A stretch of 64,000 nt of DNA from an uncultured Deferribacterales bacterium (GCA_947853665.1 CANTXF010000065.1:1-64000); one strand, 5' to 3'; positions 52,122-61,832 are shown, counted from the stretch's first letter. Notes: generated from the letters alone by a model not told the origin. Made by a program: numbers and translations.

Positions 52122-54197
52122 ATGCCATTTTATCTGCTGGAAATAGGATGCGAGGAAATACCCGCGGCCTTCGTGCCGTCCTCCGCCGCCTACCTGAAAA
52201 ACGAATTCGAAAAGCAGCTGGCGGCTTACGGCCTGCCCGCGGAGGAAATCGTCTCCGGCGGAACTCCCAGAAGGCTTTACGTATGCCTTAAAGGGCTGCC
52301 GGAGCGCCAGATAGACAGGTCGGAGCTTATAATGGGCCCGCCCGCCCGGATAGCCTTTTCGGAAAACGGAGAGCTTACGGAGGTGGGAAGGAAATTCGCC
52401 GAAAGCAAGGGTCTGGATATTTCCACCGTAAAGAAAATAACAACGCCCAAAGGCGATTATCTCCAGGGGGAGAAAAAAACGGGAGGCGGCGAGGCCGAAG
52501 CCGTGCTTAAGGAAATAGCGCCCCGCATCGCAGCAGGCGTGCCCTTTCCCAAATCCATGAGGTGGGGAAACGGGGATTTCAGGTTCGCAAGGCCCGTCCA
52601 CTGGTTTCTTTCCGTATTTTCCGGCAAAACGCTTGATTTCGAGATAGACGGAATAAAGGCCTCCGGCTTCACTTTCGGCCACAGATTCCTGGCTCCGGGA
52701 AAAATTGCCGTAAAGGATTTCGAGCAGTATAAAAGCGCCCTGCGGGAAGCCTTCGTCATAGCCGACGGAGAAGAGCGCGTAAGCATGATAAAAGAACAGG
52801 CCGCGGCCCTTGAAAAAGAATGCGGCTTCAGAATACGGCTGGACGGCGAGCTGCTTGAAACCGTGTCCAACCTTGTGGAATATCCTCACTGCGTCGCCGG
52901 CGCCTTCGACGAGAGCTTTCTGGCCCTGCCGAAAGAGGTGCTCATAACCTCCATGAAGGTGCACCAGAAATATTTTCCCGTGGAAAGCGACTCCGGCGTG
53001 CTGATGAACAGGTTTGTGGGCGTTTCCAATATGCTGCCTCCTTCCGGCGACGGCCTTATACGCCAGGGATACGAAAGAGTGCTGAAAGCAAGGCTCAACG
53101 ACGCCAGCTTCTTTTTCGGAAACGACAGGACAGTCCCTCTGCAAGACAGGGTGGAAGCCCTTAAAAAAGTCGTTTATCAGGAAAAGCTGGGCACGAGCTA
53201 CGAAAAGATGGTCCGTTTCAGAAAGCTGGCCGTGATGCTTGCGGAGAAGCTGGCTCCGGAAAAGATACAAACCACGGAAACGGCGGCGACTCTGGCAAAG
53301 GCCGACCTTATGAGCGAAATGGTATACGAATTTCCGGAGCTGCAGGGCCTTATGGGAAGCTATTACGCCAGGTTTGAAGGCAGGCCGGAAAACGTGTGCC
53401 GGGCCATATTCGAGCATTATCTGCCGCGTTTCGCGGGAGACGCGCTGCCAGAAACGGACGAAGGACGGTTCGTTTCCATAGCGGATAAGACGGACACCAT
53501 AGCGGGAGCTTTCGCCGCCGGCATGATACCTACCGGCAATCTGGATCCTTACGGCCTGCGGCGCGGAGCCATAGGTATTTTGTCCATAATAGAGGACGCA
53601 GGCATAAGGCTCGACCTGCGGGAGCTTACGGAAGCGGCCCTTGCGGGCCTTGAGGATAAGATAAAATTTGACAGGGCCGCGACGGAAAATAAAATACTCG
53701 GCTTTATAATGCAGCGCTGGAGGCAGATGCTGGTTTCAAGGGGAACGGTAGAGGGAGAAATATTCGACGCCGTCTCCGGCGGCTCCGCGGACCCGATAGC
53801 CGTTATGAATCTGGCCGCCGTCCTTACGGGGGCAAGAAGCAGCGAAAATTTCCAGATAATCGCGGGAAGCTTTAAGCGCATAAACAATATTCTGAAAAAA
53901 AACTCCTGGACGGATACAAGCTACACTGCGGAGCTTTTCCGGACGGACGAGGAAAAGGTCGTGGCCGGGCTTATAGAAAACCAAAACATAAAAGAGCTTC
54001 TGGAGGCGGAAAAAAATTACGACGCCCTGGACCAGCTTATGAAATTCGCCCCGGCAGTGAACGCGTTTTTCGATAAGGTGATGGTAATGGCCGAGGACGA
54101 GGCCGTAAGGGCCAACAGGCTGGGCCTTATAGCGCGGCTCAGGTCCGTTTTTCTGTACGTCGGCAATTTCGACGCCATAACCCTAAAGGACAAATAA
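52122..54197 (+). CDS. glyS: glycyl-tRNA synthetase beta subunit
   Basis: Beta chain of the alpha2-beta2 enzyme; 691 aa. It starts MPFYLLEIGCEEIPAAFVPSSAAYLK and has SMRWGNGDFRFARPVHWFLSVFSG, VEYPHCVAGAFDESFLALPKEVLITSMKVHQKYFP, ARLNDASFFFGND and TGNLDPYGLRRGAIGILSII. The alpha subunit (glyQ) is not adjacent. ATG 52122 matches the family start; the longer frame adds a non-homologous tail. Confidence 0.96.
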   Translation: MPFYLLEIGCEEIPAAFVPSSAAYLKNEFEKQLAAYGLPAEEIVSGGTPRRLYVCLKGLPERQIDRSELIMGPPARIAFSENGELTEVGRKFAESKGLDISTVKKITTPKGDYLQGEKKTGGGEAEAVLKEIAPRIAAGVPFPKSMRWGNGDFRFARPVHWFLSVFSGKTLDFEIDGIKASGFTFGHRFLAPGKIAVKDFEQYKSALREAFVIADGEERVSMIKEQAAALEKECGFRIRLDGELLETVSNLVEYPHCVAGAFDESFLALPKEVLITSMKVHQKYFPVESDSGVLMNRFVGVSNMLPPSGDGLIRQGYERVLKARLNDASFFFGNDRTVPLQDRVEALKKVVYQEKLGTSYEKMVRFRKLAVMLAEKLAPEKIQTTETAATLAKADLMSEMVYEFPELQGLMGSYYARFEGRPENVCRAIFEHYLPRFAGDALPETDEGRFVSIADKTDTIAGAFAAGMIPTGNLDPYGLRRGAIGILSIIEDAGIRLDLRELTEAALAGLEDKIKFDRAATENKILGFIMQRWRQMLVSRGTVEGEIFDAVSGGSADPIAVMNLAAVLTGARSSENFQIIAGSFKRINNILKKNSWTDTSYTAELFRTDEEKVVAGLIENQNIKELLEAEKNYDALDQLMKFAPAVNAFFDKVMVMAEDEAVRANRLGLIARLRSVFLYVGNFDAITLKDK

Positions 54198-54213
54198 ATT
54201 CCGGGCGGCGCAG

Positions 54214-55644
54214 ATGCGTGTCATAGACGTTATAGAAAACTACTGCGAATGCCGGATACAAAGCGTTGCCGCCGGTCTGCGCGGCGGCAGGACGTTTCTT
54301 TACGGCAAAGACGGGGACGCTCCTTTCAGCCTGTCGGTAAACCGCGGGGGGATAGGGGTAGAAATAAAATACTCGGCGAAAAGCGAAATGACTCCTGACA
54401 AGGCGAAATTCGCCGGAGAGATGATAGGCTGCCTTCTTGAAAACAGGGAAAGCTGGAGCCTCCATGAGGAGCTTTCCAAAGTGGCCGAAAATTCCGCCGG
54501 GTCGGAAGACTTAGACGAGCTTCTGCGGCAGATTCTCAATACGATAATATGCTCCCACCTTTTCGACAAGGCGGCCGTAATGTTCTGCAACCCTAAAAAA
54601 AGCGAGCTAAGAGCCGTGCAGATAGCGGGCATACCGCCTTACACGGAGGAGCAGGCGGAATATTTCAAAACGGTGCGCATACCGTTTACGGAGGAAACGC
54701 TGAACGCCTTTTCGGAGGGCGGGCAGGCCGCTTCCGGGGACGTGGGCACGGTTTTCGAGCGGATAGATAAAAAAAGGCTCAAAAATTCCCTTATAATATC
54801 GCCGCTGAAAACAGGGCGGAAGCTGTACGGCTTTCTCGTAACCTACGCGGAAACGCCCTACGGGGAAAAGCATATACACGCAAGCATAAGCACCGCCCGT
54901 TTCATCACGGCCACAATGGCGGCCACGATAGTTTACAAGCAGTACGCCCTCTCCCTGGCCTCGGAAAAACAGATGGCCAGCCAGATAAAAAACGACGAGA
55001 ACCTGCTTGCCCTGGGCAATTACGCCGCCGCCATAGCCCATGAAATAAAGAATCCGCTTATTTCCATAGGCGGCTTTGCCAAGCGGCTCATGAAAGCCAT
55101 AAACGACCCAAGCCTGCAAAAAATGGCCAATATAATATCCACCGAGTCGGAGCGGCTCGAAAGGCTCACGGAGGATATACTCTCCTTCTCCAAAAAGCAC
55201 GAGCCCGATAAAACCCCCGTGCCTCTGCTTGAGGAAATGGAAAATATCAAATCTCTTTTCGACCTGCGCTCTCAGGAAACGGGCATAGACATCATCCTGC
55301 GTATTCCTGAAAGCGCCGTAATAAACGTGGACAGAAACCAGTTCCGCCAGGTAACGGTAAACCTGATAGCAAACGCCATGACGGCCATAGGGACGGACGG
55401 GGCAGTAACCGTGTCCCTGGAAGAAAAAGAACGCTTTTACGTTATCATAATAGCAGACACGGGCAGCGGAATACCGGAGGAAAACCTCCCGAAGCTGTTT
55501 AAGCCGTTTTTTACCACCTCGTCCAAAGGCACCGGGCTGGGCCTTGCCATAAGCAAAAAGATAATGACTAACCACGGCGGAGACATAACGGTAAGAAACG
55601 GCGGCCGCGGGGCGGAGTTTTCCCTGCTGGTGCCAAAGCCGTAA
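54214..55644 (+). CDS. sensor histidine kinase (GAF, HisKA, HATPase)
   Basis: A 476-aa cytoplasmic sensor kinase. There is no membrane helix. The N-terminal region (1-90) is unassigned, a GAF-like domain covers about 95-250 and the HisKA box is AAAIAHEIKNPLISIGGFAKRL (His about 275). HATPase motifs are NLIANAMTAIG (N), IIIADTGSGIPEENLPKLFKPFFTT (G1 and F) and KGTGLGLAISKKIM (G2). It lies 16 bp after glyS, likely co-transcribed. No response regulator adjoins it. Confidence 0.9.
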   Translation: MRVIDVIENYCECRIQSVAAGLRGGRTFLYGKDGDAPFSLSVNRGGIGVEIKYSAKSEMTPDKAKFAGEMIGCLLENRESWSLHEELSKVAENSAGSEDLDELLRQILNTIICSHLFDKAAVMFCNPKKSELRAVQIAGIPPYTEEQAEYFKTVRIPFTEETLNAFSEGGQAASGDVGTVFERIDKKRLKNSLIISPLKTGRKLYGFLVTYAETPYGEKHIHASISTARFITATMAATIVYKQYALSLASEKQMASQIKNDENLLALGNYAAAIAHEIKNPLISIGGFAKRLMKAINDPSLQKMANIISTESERLERLTEDILSFSKKHEPDKTPVPLLEEMENIKSLFDLRSQETGIDIILRIPESAVINVDRNQFRQVTVNLIANAMTAIGTDGAVTVSLEEKERFYVIIIADTGSGIPEENLPKLFKPFFTTSSKGTGLGLAISKKIMTNHGGDITVRNGGRGAEFSLLVPKP

Positions 55645-55708
55645 GCCCCGTAAACAAAAGGCCTTTTTATTTGTCGTATAAGTAATGAAACATATAAGGA
55701 ATTCTTAA

Positions 55709-57034
55709 ATGGTAACTAAAATCACCAAGGAAACCGTAGGCTCCATAAAAAACGAGGGGCTGAAACAAGACGCTCTGCGCTATGTAAACATGTACGGCGA
55801 GTTTATTAAAGCCGTAGAAGAATCCGGCGTTAAGGTTCACGATTCGGAGGACAGGGCGCAAAACGCCGCCCTTCTGGAAAAGCTGGAAAAAGCCGGGGCC
55901 GAAGTGCGCAACAACGGAAAAAGCGTGGTGCTCAACGCCATATCCCCCTCCTGCGAGGACTGCCGCACCGGTTTCGGTTCCTCCACATATATACTTACCC
56001 TGGCCTGCAACAGGGACTGTTTTTTCTGCACCAACAAAAACCAGATGGATTACGAAGGCGGCCAGCACAGGGTAAACGACGTAATATCCGGCTTCAAAAA
56101 CGACCTGAAACGGTATAAGGAAATGAAATCCGCCGCCCTTACCGGAGGCGAGCCTCTGCTCTATCCCGACAAATGCGCGGAATTTATAAAAAAAGTAAAA
56201 AAGACGTCGAAAAACGTGCAGACCCGCATATACACCAACGGAGATCTCGCCACGCCCGAAATACTTATGCAGCTTAAAGACGCCGGGCTGGACGAAATAC
56301 GCTTCGGCCTCAAGCCGGACGAAAGCGGAACGGTGGACGGTAAAATCCTCGACATAATGCGCGAGGCCGTCAAGTATATTCCCCGGGTAATGGTGGAAAT
56401 GCCCGTATTTCCCGGAACACTGGAAAAAATGAAGGAGCTTATGCTCACTCTCGACGAAATGGGCATATTCGGCGTAAACATACTGGAATTCCTATACCCC
56501 TGGGTACACCCGGAGGAATATTCGAAGCACGGCCACGAAGTGGCCCACAGGCCTTACGAAATACTTTTCAACTACACATACGCAGGCGGTCTGCCCGTAT
56601 CTGGAAGCGAGACGGAATGTCTGGAGCTGCTGCTTTTCTGCGCGGAGAAAAAAGTAAAAATGGGCGTTCATTACTGCTCCCTGGAAAACAAGCTCACTTC
56701 CCAGATATACCACCACAATTTCAACCTGCGCCTTACGGGGACCGAGGTTTTTTCTGAAAAAGACTTTTTCATAAAAACCGCCAAAGGCTACGGGCAGGAT
56801 ATAGAGTGGATAAAGGAAAAGCTGGACGAAGCAGGCTGCGACCACTATATTTTCAATAACAGCAGCAAGTTCATAGAATTTTCCCCAGAGCTCGTGCCGC
56901 TGCTTAAAGAAAGGGATATGGAGCTTGCCCTTACCTATCAGGCCGTCGATTTCGACGAAGAGGGCAACAAGGTGCTCAGAGAGGTTCAGATAGATATGAT
57001 AAACCCCAAAACCTTCCGGCCGGAAGACATATAA
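55709..57034 (+). CDS. radical SAM protein
   Basis: A 441-aa radical SAM enzyme. The cluster motif is CNRDCFFC (about residue 97) and SAALTGGEPLLYPDKC the SAM-binding GGE motif, followed by IYTNGDLATPEIL and DEIRFGLKP. The sequence before the cluster contains CEDCRTGFGSSTYILTLACN, with two further Cys that might bind metal. The C-terminal third has more Cys and His (VHYCSLENKLTSQIYHHNF) but no SPASM domain that I can name. It begins a coupled cluster; function not recognised. Confidence 0.85.
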   Translation: MVTKITKETVGSIKNEGLKQDALRYVNMYGEFIKAVEESGVKVHDSEDRAQNAALLEKLEKAGAEVRNNGKSVVLNAISPSCEDCRTGFGSSTYILTLACNRDCFFCTNKNQMDYEGGQHRVNDVISGFKNDLKRYKEMKSAALTGGEPLLYPDKCAEFIKKVKKTSKNVQTRIYTNGDLATPEILMQLKDAGLDEIRFGLKPDESGTVDGKILDIMREAVKYIPRVMVEMPVFPGTLEKMKELMLTLDEMGIFGVNILEFLYPWVHPEEYSKHGHEVAHRPYEILFNYTYAGGLPVSGSETECLELLLFCAEKKVKMGVHYCSLENKLTSQIYHHNFNLRLTGTEVFSEKDFFIKTAKGYGQDIEWIKEKLDEAGCDHYIFNNSSKFIEFSPELVPLLKERDMELALTYQAVDFDEEGNKVLREVQIDMINPKTFRPEDI

Positions 57035-57053
57035 GTGGAGGCTCCGGTTTTAA

Positions 57054-58145
57054 GTGTTCGGAAAACTCAATTTCGCCAACATGGTTCTGGACGGCGTTTC
57101 CAGGTCCATAAGCGTAAACCCCCAGCGCTGTTCCAGAATAAAGCATAAAAGCTCGCCCTGCACCGCATGCCACCTTAACTGCCCGGCGGACGCCATAAAC
57201 GTCGGCGGCCCCGGCATGACGATACGGGTGGACTGGGAAAAATGCACGGGCTGCGGGATATGCGTAAACGTATGCCCGTCCCAGGCTTACACTCTGCGCC
57301 ACGGCGGCTATAAACAGATAATAGACAACTGCTGCCGGGCCGTCTCTCCGGACGGAACGCTTATAATCGCCTGCGCTCAGGCGGATTCGGCCCTGGGCAC
57401 GGGCACGGCCACGATGGAATGTCTGGGCTTTCTTAACGCCGTAGATATTCTGGCCCTTTATCTGAGAGGGGCTAAAAAGATAATTTTCCGGCATGGAGAC
57501 TGCTCCGAATGCGCCTCGAAGCACGGAGATAAAATCCTTTCCAAAGAGACGGACGTGCTTAAGGAGCTTTCCGGCATTTTCGAGGATACGGCGGGCATGA
57601 CGGCGGATTTCTCCGGAAGCGGCCTGGTAATAGAATTTCCCAGGCAAAAACCCATAATAAGGCCGAAGGAAGAAGAAAAGCCAAACCCGGCGGTGGACAG
57701 GCGCGGGCTTTTTTCCTTTTTCACGCAAAATATCAAGGAATCGGCCATTAAAAGCGCCTCCATGATGACCGTGGAAAAGCTGGAGCCAAGAACGCTGATA
57801 TCCTTCGAGCAGTATCTGCCCCAAAGGCGCAGGCTGTTTCTCGACTCCATAATGAACCTGGGCGGCCTCGTATCGCCGGAAGCGGCAACGGGCAGGCTGT
57901 TCAACAACATAAGCATAGACGATTCCTGCGTTTTCTGCGGTATGTGCGTCAAATTCTGCTGCACCGGCGCGCTGAAAATGAACGAGGAAAAAACGGAAAT
58001 AACCTTTAACCCGTCGAAATGCACCTCGTGCATGCTTTGCGAAAAAGCCTGCTATCACGGAAAGCTCCATTATAAGGACTCTCTCGAGCTTAAAGACTTT
58101 TTCAGCGACATACCGACGGTAAAAAGAAGCCCGGAAGAAAAATAA
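57054..58145 (+). CDS. polyferredoxin-type [4Fe-4S] protein
   Basis: A 363-aa soluble protein with four Cys-rich cluster regions: CTACHLNCP (about 36), CTGCGICVNVCP (about 64), CVFCGMCVKFCC (about 292) and CTSCMLCEKACY (about 323). A middle domain (about 85-170; IIACAQADSALG, FRHGDCSECASKHG) resembles small Fe-S/flavin-linked electron-transfer subunits. It starts with GTG 57054. Its stop overlaps the next start by one base (TAATG), so it is tightly coupled to the thioesterase. Confidence 0.8.
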   Translation: MFGKLNFANMVLDGVSRSISVNPQRCSRIKHKSSPCTACHLNCPADAINVGGPGMTIRVDWEKCTGCGICVNVCPSQAYTLRHGGYKQIIDNCCRAVSPDGTLIIACAQADSALGTGTATMECLGFLNAVDILALYLRGAKKIIFRHGDCSECASKHGDKILSKETDVLKELSGIFEDTAGMTADFSGSGLVIEFPRQKPIIRPKEEEKPNPAVDRRGLFSFFTQNIKESAIKSASMMTVEKLEPRTLISFEQYLPQRRRLFLDSIMNLGGLVSPEAATGRLFNNISIDDSCVFCGMCVKFCCTGALKMNEEKTEITFNPSKCTSCMLCEKACYHGKLHYKDSLELKDFFSDIPTVKRSPEEK

Positions 58146-58900
58146 TGGACCCTCTCTACCGCGTCGGCGGAAAGGTAAGCTACAGCCAGGTTTCATCAGA
58201 CGGCCGCCTCGCCCTTTACGCCGCCATGAACTACATGCAGGACTGCGGAGCCTTCCAGATGGAGGAGCTGGGCCGCGGGGCGGAATATTTTAAGAATAAC
58301 GGCCAGGCCCTTTTCATAACCGCCTGGCAGGTGGAAATGGACGAAATGCCCCTTATGGGCACGGAAATATATACCGACACGTGGATATACGGCTACGACG
58401 CCATTTCCTGTTACAGAAACTATATTATAAGAGGCGCGGACGGCAGGGTTTATATAAGGGCTTACGCGGCGGGGGCGTTCGTAGACGCTTCCACCGGGAA
58501 GCCGACTCGCCTTACGGAAGATATTATGTCCCATTATCCTATGGATAAAAAAATGGACATGGATTATCTGCCAAGAAAGATAAAGCTCCCCTCCTCCTGG
58601 GACGCGGAAGGACACGGGCTTAAAATAACAAAGCGGCACCTTGACAGAAACTCCCACGTGAATAATTCAAGATACATCGCCATAGCGGAAGAGCAGCTGC
58701 CGGACGATTTCCGCGCCGTGCGTATGAGGGTGGAGTATAAAAAGCCCGCCGCAGACGGAGACGTAATGGTCCCCCGGCTAAAGCGCTCGGAAAAAAGCTG
58801 CGTCGTGGCTCTGTGCCCGCCGGAGGGGACGCCGTACGCGGTTACGGAGTTTTTCCCCGCGGGATGCGCCGGGCAAAGGGCGGGAGAAGGTCTTTGCTGA
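58145..58900 (+). CDS. acyl-ACP thioesterase
   Basis: A 251-aa double hot-dog enzyme that releases fatty acids from acyl-ACP. The first domain has SDGRLALYAAMNYMQDCGAFQMEELG and WQVEMDEMPLMGTEI; the second has the typical KRHLDRNSHVNNSRYIAIAEEQLP with Asn and His for catalysis. It overlaps the Fe-S gene by one base and the LysO N-half by 7 bases. Confidence 0.9.
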   Translation: MDPLYRVGGKVSYSQVSSDGRLALYAAMNYMQDCGAFQMEELGRGAEYFKNNGQALFITAWQVEMDEMPLMGTEIYTDTWIYGYDAISCYRNYIIRGADGRVYIRAYAAGAFVDASTGKPTRLTEDIMSHYPMDKKMDMDYLPRKIKLPSSWDAEGHGLKITKRHLDRNSHVNNSRYIAIAEEQLPDDFRAVRMRVEYKKPAADGDVMVPRLKRSEKSCVVALCPPEGTPYAVTEFFPAGCAGQRAGEGLC

Positions 58901-59172
58901 TACTTGCGATCATGGCGGCGGGAGCGCTGGCCGGTTTCTTTCTTTTCCCCGATAAAAGGCTGAAATGGAGCGAGCGGATACAGCTTATCTGCACCTGCCT
59001 GCTTATATTCTCAATGGGAGTAATACTCGGCGGCAGGGAAAATTTTATGGACGAGCTTCTGTCTTTAGGATTCAGAAGCCTGGTTTTCGCCATTATACCG
59101 ATAGCCTTTTCCATAGCGGCGGTTTATTTCCTCACTGAAAAGTTTCTCCGCGGCGGGGATAAAAGAAAATGA
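58894..59172 (+). CDS. LysO-family transporter, N-terminal half
   Basis: A 92-aa membrane protein with three helices (LLILAIMAAGALAGFFLF, LICTCLLIFSMGVILGG, SLVFAIIPIAFSIAAVYFL). LysO (DUF340) exports lysine; in several lineages it is split into two genes, as here. TTG 58894 overlaps the thioesterase stop and follows GGAG by 7 nt; longer starts lie deep in the thioesterase gene. Confidence 0.75.
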   Translation: MLILAIMAAGALAGFFLFPDKRLKWSERIQLICTCLLIFSMGVILGGRENFMDELLSLGFRSLVFAIIPIAFSIAAVYFLTEKFLRGGDKRK

Positions 59173-59774
59173 TGGCTTCAGCCGCCGTGATATGCCTCGT
59201 CCTGGGCGTGATATGCGGCCAGGCGGACGGCTCCGGAGCCGTATCCGGTTTTTTCGGGGCCAACGCCCACATCATACTTTACATACTGATGTTTTTCGTC
59301 GGGATAAGCGTAGGAGCCAACAGGACGGTATTTTCAAAAATAAGGCAATACCATGTAAAGATATTTATAATCCCCGCCGGGATAGTAGCCGGCTCCGTTG
59401 CCGCAGGCGCTCTGTGCGCCCCTCTTTTAGGCCTAGAATGGGGGCAAAGCATGGCAGTGACCTCCTCTCTAGGCTGGTACAGTCTTTCGGGAGTTATGAT
59501 AACGGAGCTGGGCGGGGCGGAAATGGGCGCTGTGGCTTTTATGAGCAGCCTTATGAGGGAGATACTTTCTTTCCTGCTTATACCTTTTATCGCCCGCTAC
59601 CTTAACGCCTACACCACCATAGCCCCGGCAGCCGCCACAAGCGAAGACACCACCCTGCCGGCCATACTGAAATACGGCGGCGCGGAAACGGCGGTAATGG
59701 CCGTGTTCAACGGAGTGTTCTGCTCGGCTCTGGTGCCGGTGCTGATACGCTTTTTCATGGGGTTAGGATTCTAA
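59169..59774 (+). CDS. LysO-family transporter, C-terminal half
   Basis: A 201-aa membrane protein, overlapping the N-half by 4 nt (ATGA). HIILYILMFFVGISVGAN, SSLGWYSLSGVMITELGGAEMGAVAFMSSLMREILSFLLIPFIAR and the C-terminal VMAVFNGVFCSALVPVLIRFF match LysO. It probably pairs with the N-half to export lysine or a similar cation. The 3' end overlaps the convergent M24 gene by 12 bp. Confidence 0.85.
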   Translation: MMASAAVICLVLGVICGQADGSGAVSGFFGANAHIILYILMFFVGISVGANRTVFSKIRQYHVKIFIIPAGIVAGSVAAGALCAPLLGLEWGQSMAVTSSLGWYSLSGVMITELGGAEMGAVAFMSSLMREILSFLLIPFIARYLNAYTTIAPAAATSEDTTLPAILKYGGAETAVMAVFNGVFCSALVPVLIRFFMGLGF

Positions 59775-60956
59775 TATTATTATATCCCCGTTATCCCCGT
59801 TGACGGATTCCCCGCCGGAAGAAGTAACGATATATGTGTTGCCCGTGCCTACAAGGCCGTAATTTTTCAACGCGGCTTTAGGCTCCAGGGTTATTACCAT
59901 GTTTTCTTCAAAAGGGGCGTCGAAGCCTTCGGCTATTACGGGATATTCGTCCGCGTAAAGACCCGTCCCCCGGCCGAGAAAGGCTGCCCCGTATGGCGGA
60001 AGCCCCATAAAAACGCCTTCCAGCGCCGGGTGGAGGCTGTTTATAAAATACTCGTAAACGCTTTCGGGAGAAACGCCGGGCTTCAGCATTTCCGCCGCCC
60101 TGTCCCTAATATAACGGCAGCGGTGCTGCTGGGCGTAAACGTAATCCGGCGCTTCCCGGAAGGAATAAACGCCCGTCATGGCGGTCATATAGCCTTCCAC
60201 CCCGCAGCACATATCGATATAAATCATGTCCTCCCGCTCAAGAATCCTGTGGGGACTGCCAAGAAACGGGGCCGCCGGAGAATTGCCCTCGCACCCGGAG
60301 GGGCTGTCCAGAGCGGTTTTTTTAAGGCTGTTCGTCCCGAAGCATACGGAGCCTACAAAAAGCTCCCTGCCGAAAGCCCTTACCCTCGATATGCCCTGAG
60401 CCCCCTGCCTCAGCAGCTCTCCCGTCATAAAAGCGGCGGCTTCCGCCTCCGTCATGCCGGGCTTTAAAACTTCCGGCATATATTCTTCAATAATATGGCG
60501 CTGTATCTCCCCCGCCCGGCGTATCATATTAAGCTCGAAGGCGCTTTTTACAGCCCGGCATATAGATAGCTCCCTGTCGCAGCTTTCCACGTTTTCAAAG
60601 GCGAAATGTTTGTTGAAACGGGCAAAAGCGTCCATAGTGACGAAATTTTTATCTATGAACACCCTTGAATATTTATTAAGGGACAGCTTCTCCGCCGCCG
60701 ACGCGTAGGAATCGACCGGCACTATCTCGGAAAAACGGGACTCCTCCCCGGCCCTTTCGGCGCTGCGCCTTACGAAATATTCCGGCGCGCGGCTTCCGTT
60801 CTGTATGAAAAGGAACCCGTCCTGCATGGTGCCGGTAAAATAAAAGGCCATAACCGGGTCAAATATGAAAACATACCGCCAGCCCTCGCAGGACATATCC
60901 ATTATGTTGGTAAACTTTTTGAGCCTTGTGGCAAGCTCCGCAGCCGGTACTTTCAT
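59763..60956 (-). CDS. M24-fold protein with lost metal ligands
   Basis: A 397-aa protein with the creatinase-type N-domain and pita-bread C-domain of M24 peptidases. Of the five metal ligands expected, only the first Asp (YIDMCCGVEGY) and a Glu (NMVITLEPKAA) are plain. The second Asp is Ala (TAMTGVYSF), the His of the GHGxG motif is Arg (LGRGTGLYADEY), and the last Glu motif is degraded (GTGNTYIVT). It is probably not a metallopeptidase and may be a creatinase-like or binding protein. Confidence 0.8.
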   Translation of the reverse strand: MKVPAAELATRLKKFTNIMDMSCEGWRYVFIFDPVMAFYFTGTMQDGFLFIQNGSRAPEYFVRRSAERAGEESRFSEIVPVDSYASAAEKLSLNKYSRVFIDKNFVTMDAFARFNKHFAFENVESCDRELSICRAVKSAFELNMIRRAGEIQRHIIEEYMPEVLKPGMTEAEAAAFMTGELLRQGAQGISRVRAFGRELFVGSVCFGTNSLKKTALDSPSGCEGNSPAAPFLGSPHRILEREDMIYIDMCCGVEGYMTAMTGVYSFREAPDYVYAQQHRCRYIRDRAAEMLKPGVSPESVYEYFINSLHPALEGVFMGLPPYGAAFLGRGTGLYADEYPVIAEGFDAPFEENMVITLEPKAALKNYGLVGTGNTYIVTSSGGESVNGDNGDIIILES

Positions 60957-61053
60957 TGACCCCCGCCTTCCCCGCGACCGATTTTCCTAATAATACTATG
61001 GACATTTATCAAAGGCAATATTATTATATTTGTTTAACTAAAGGGAGAACCCC

Positions 61054-61830
61054 ATGGAAAAAGAACTTGTAATAGCCGGGAGAAGATTTAAAAGCCGCCT
61101 TATGATAGGAACCGGCAAGTTTTCTTCCTCCGTAATAATGAGGGACGCCATAAAAGCCGCGGAAGCGGAAATCGTTACCGTGGCCCTAAGGCGCGTCGAT
61201 ATAAACGACCCGGCGGACGACATTTTAACCCACATAGAAAAGGGCCTGCTGCTTCTGCCCAACACTTCCGGGGCGAAAGACGCAGTGGAGGCCGTGCGCC
61301 TTGCAAGAATCGCCCGCAAAGCCGGGTGCGAGCCCTGGGTAAAGCTGGAAGTAACGCCGGACCCTTACCACCTGCTTCCCGACCCGGTGGAAACTTTCAG
61401 GGCGGCGGAAATTCTCGTAAAAGAAGGCTTCAACGTAATGCCCTACATAAACGCGGACCCCGTTCTGGCAAAACGCCTTGAAGAAACGGGCTGCGTTACC
61501 GTAATGCCTCTTGCGGCCCCCATAGGCACCAACAAAGGCGTTACCACGGGAGACGCCATAAGCATGATAATCGAGCGCAGCGGCGTGCCCGTGGTGGTGG
61601 ACGCGGGACTGGGAGCGCCCAGCCACGCGGCTCTGGCGATAGAGATGGGAGCCGACGCCGTGCTTGTAAACACCGCCATTGCCTCATCTGAAAATCCCGT
61701 TCTCATGGCAAGGGCTTTCAGGCTGGCCGTGGAAGCGGCCTCCGCCGCGAGAGAGGCGTCTCTTGCGCCGGTAAGGGCAAAAGCGTCCGCCTCCAGCCCC
61801 CTTACGGGATTTTTAAAAGATACGGAATAG
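61054..61830 (+). CDS. thiG: thiazole synthase
   Basis: Forms the thiazole phosphate moiety of thiamine; 258 aa TIM barrel. [11 protein letters not shown], the Schiff-base Lys in [37 protein letters not shown] and [33 protein letters not shown]. It follows AAGGGAG. No TPP riboswitch was seen upstream. Confidence 0.96.
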   Translation: MEKELVIAGRRFKSRLMIGTGKFSSSVIMRDAIKAAEAEIVTVALRRVDINDPADDILTHIEKGLLLLPNTSGAKDAVEAVRLARIARKAGCEPWVKLEVTPDPYHLLPDPVETFRAAEILVKEGFNVMPYINADPVLAKRLEETGCVTVMPLAAPIGTNKGVTTGDAISMIIERSGVPVVVDAGLGAPSHAALAIEMGADAVLVNTAIASSENPVLMARAFRLAVEAASAAREASLAPVRAKASASSPLTGFLKDTE

Positions 61831-61832
61831 CC

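Noticed and set aside
52092-53417. 441-codon minus-strand frame inside glyS
   Set aside because: Antisense shadow; the glyS reading is fully supported by family motifs.
56976-58196. 406-codon minus-strand frame over the Fe-S gene
   Set aside because: Shadow of the polyferredoxin gene, which has four clear cluster motifs.
60957-61053. TPP riboswitch before thiG
   Set aside because: The 97-bp gap lacks the conserved thi-box bases.
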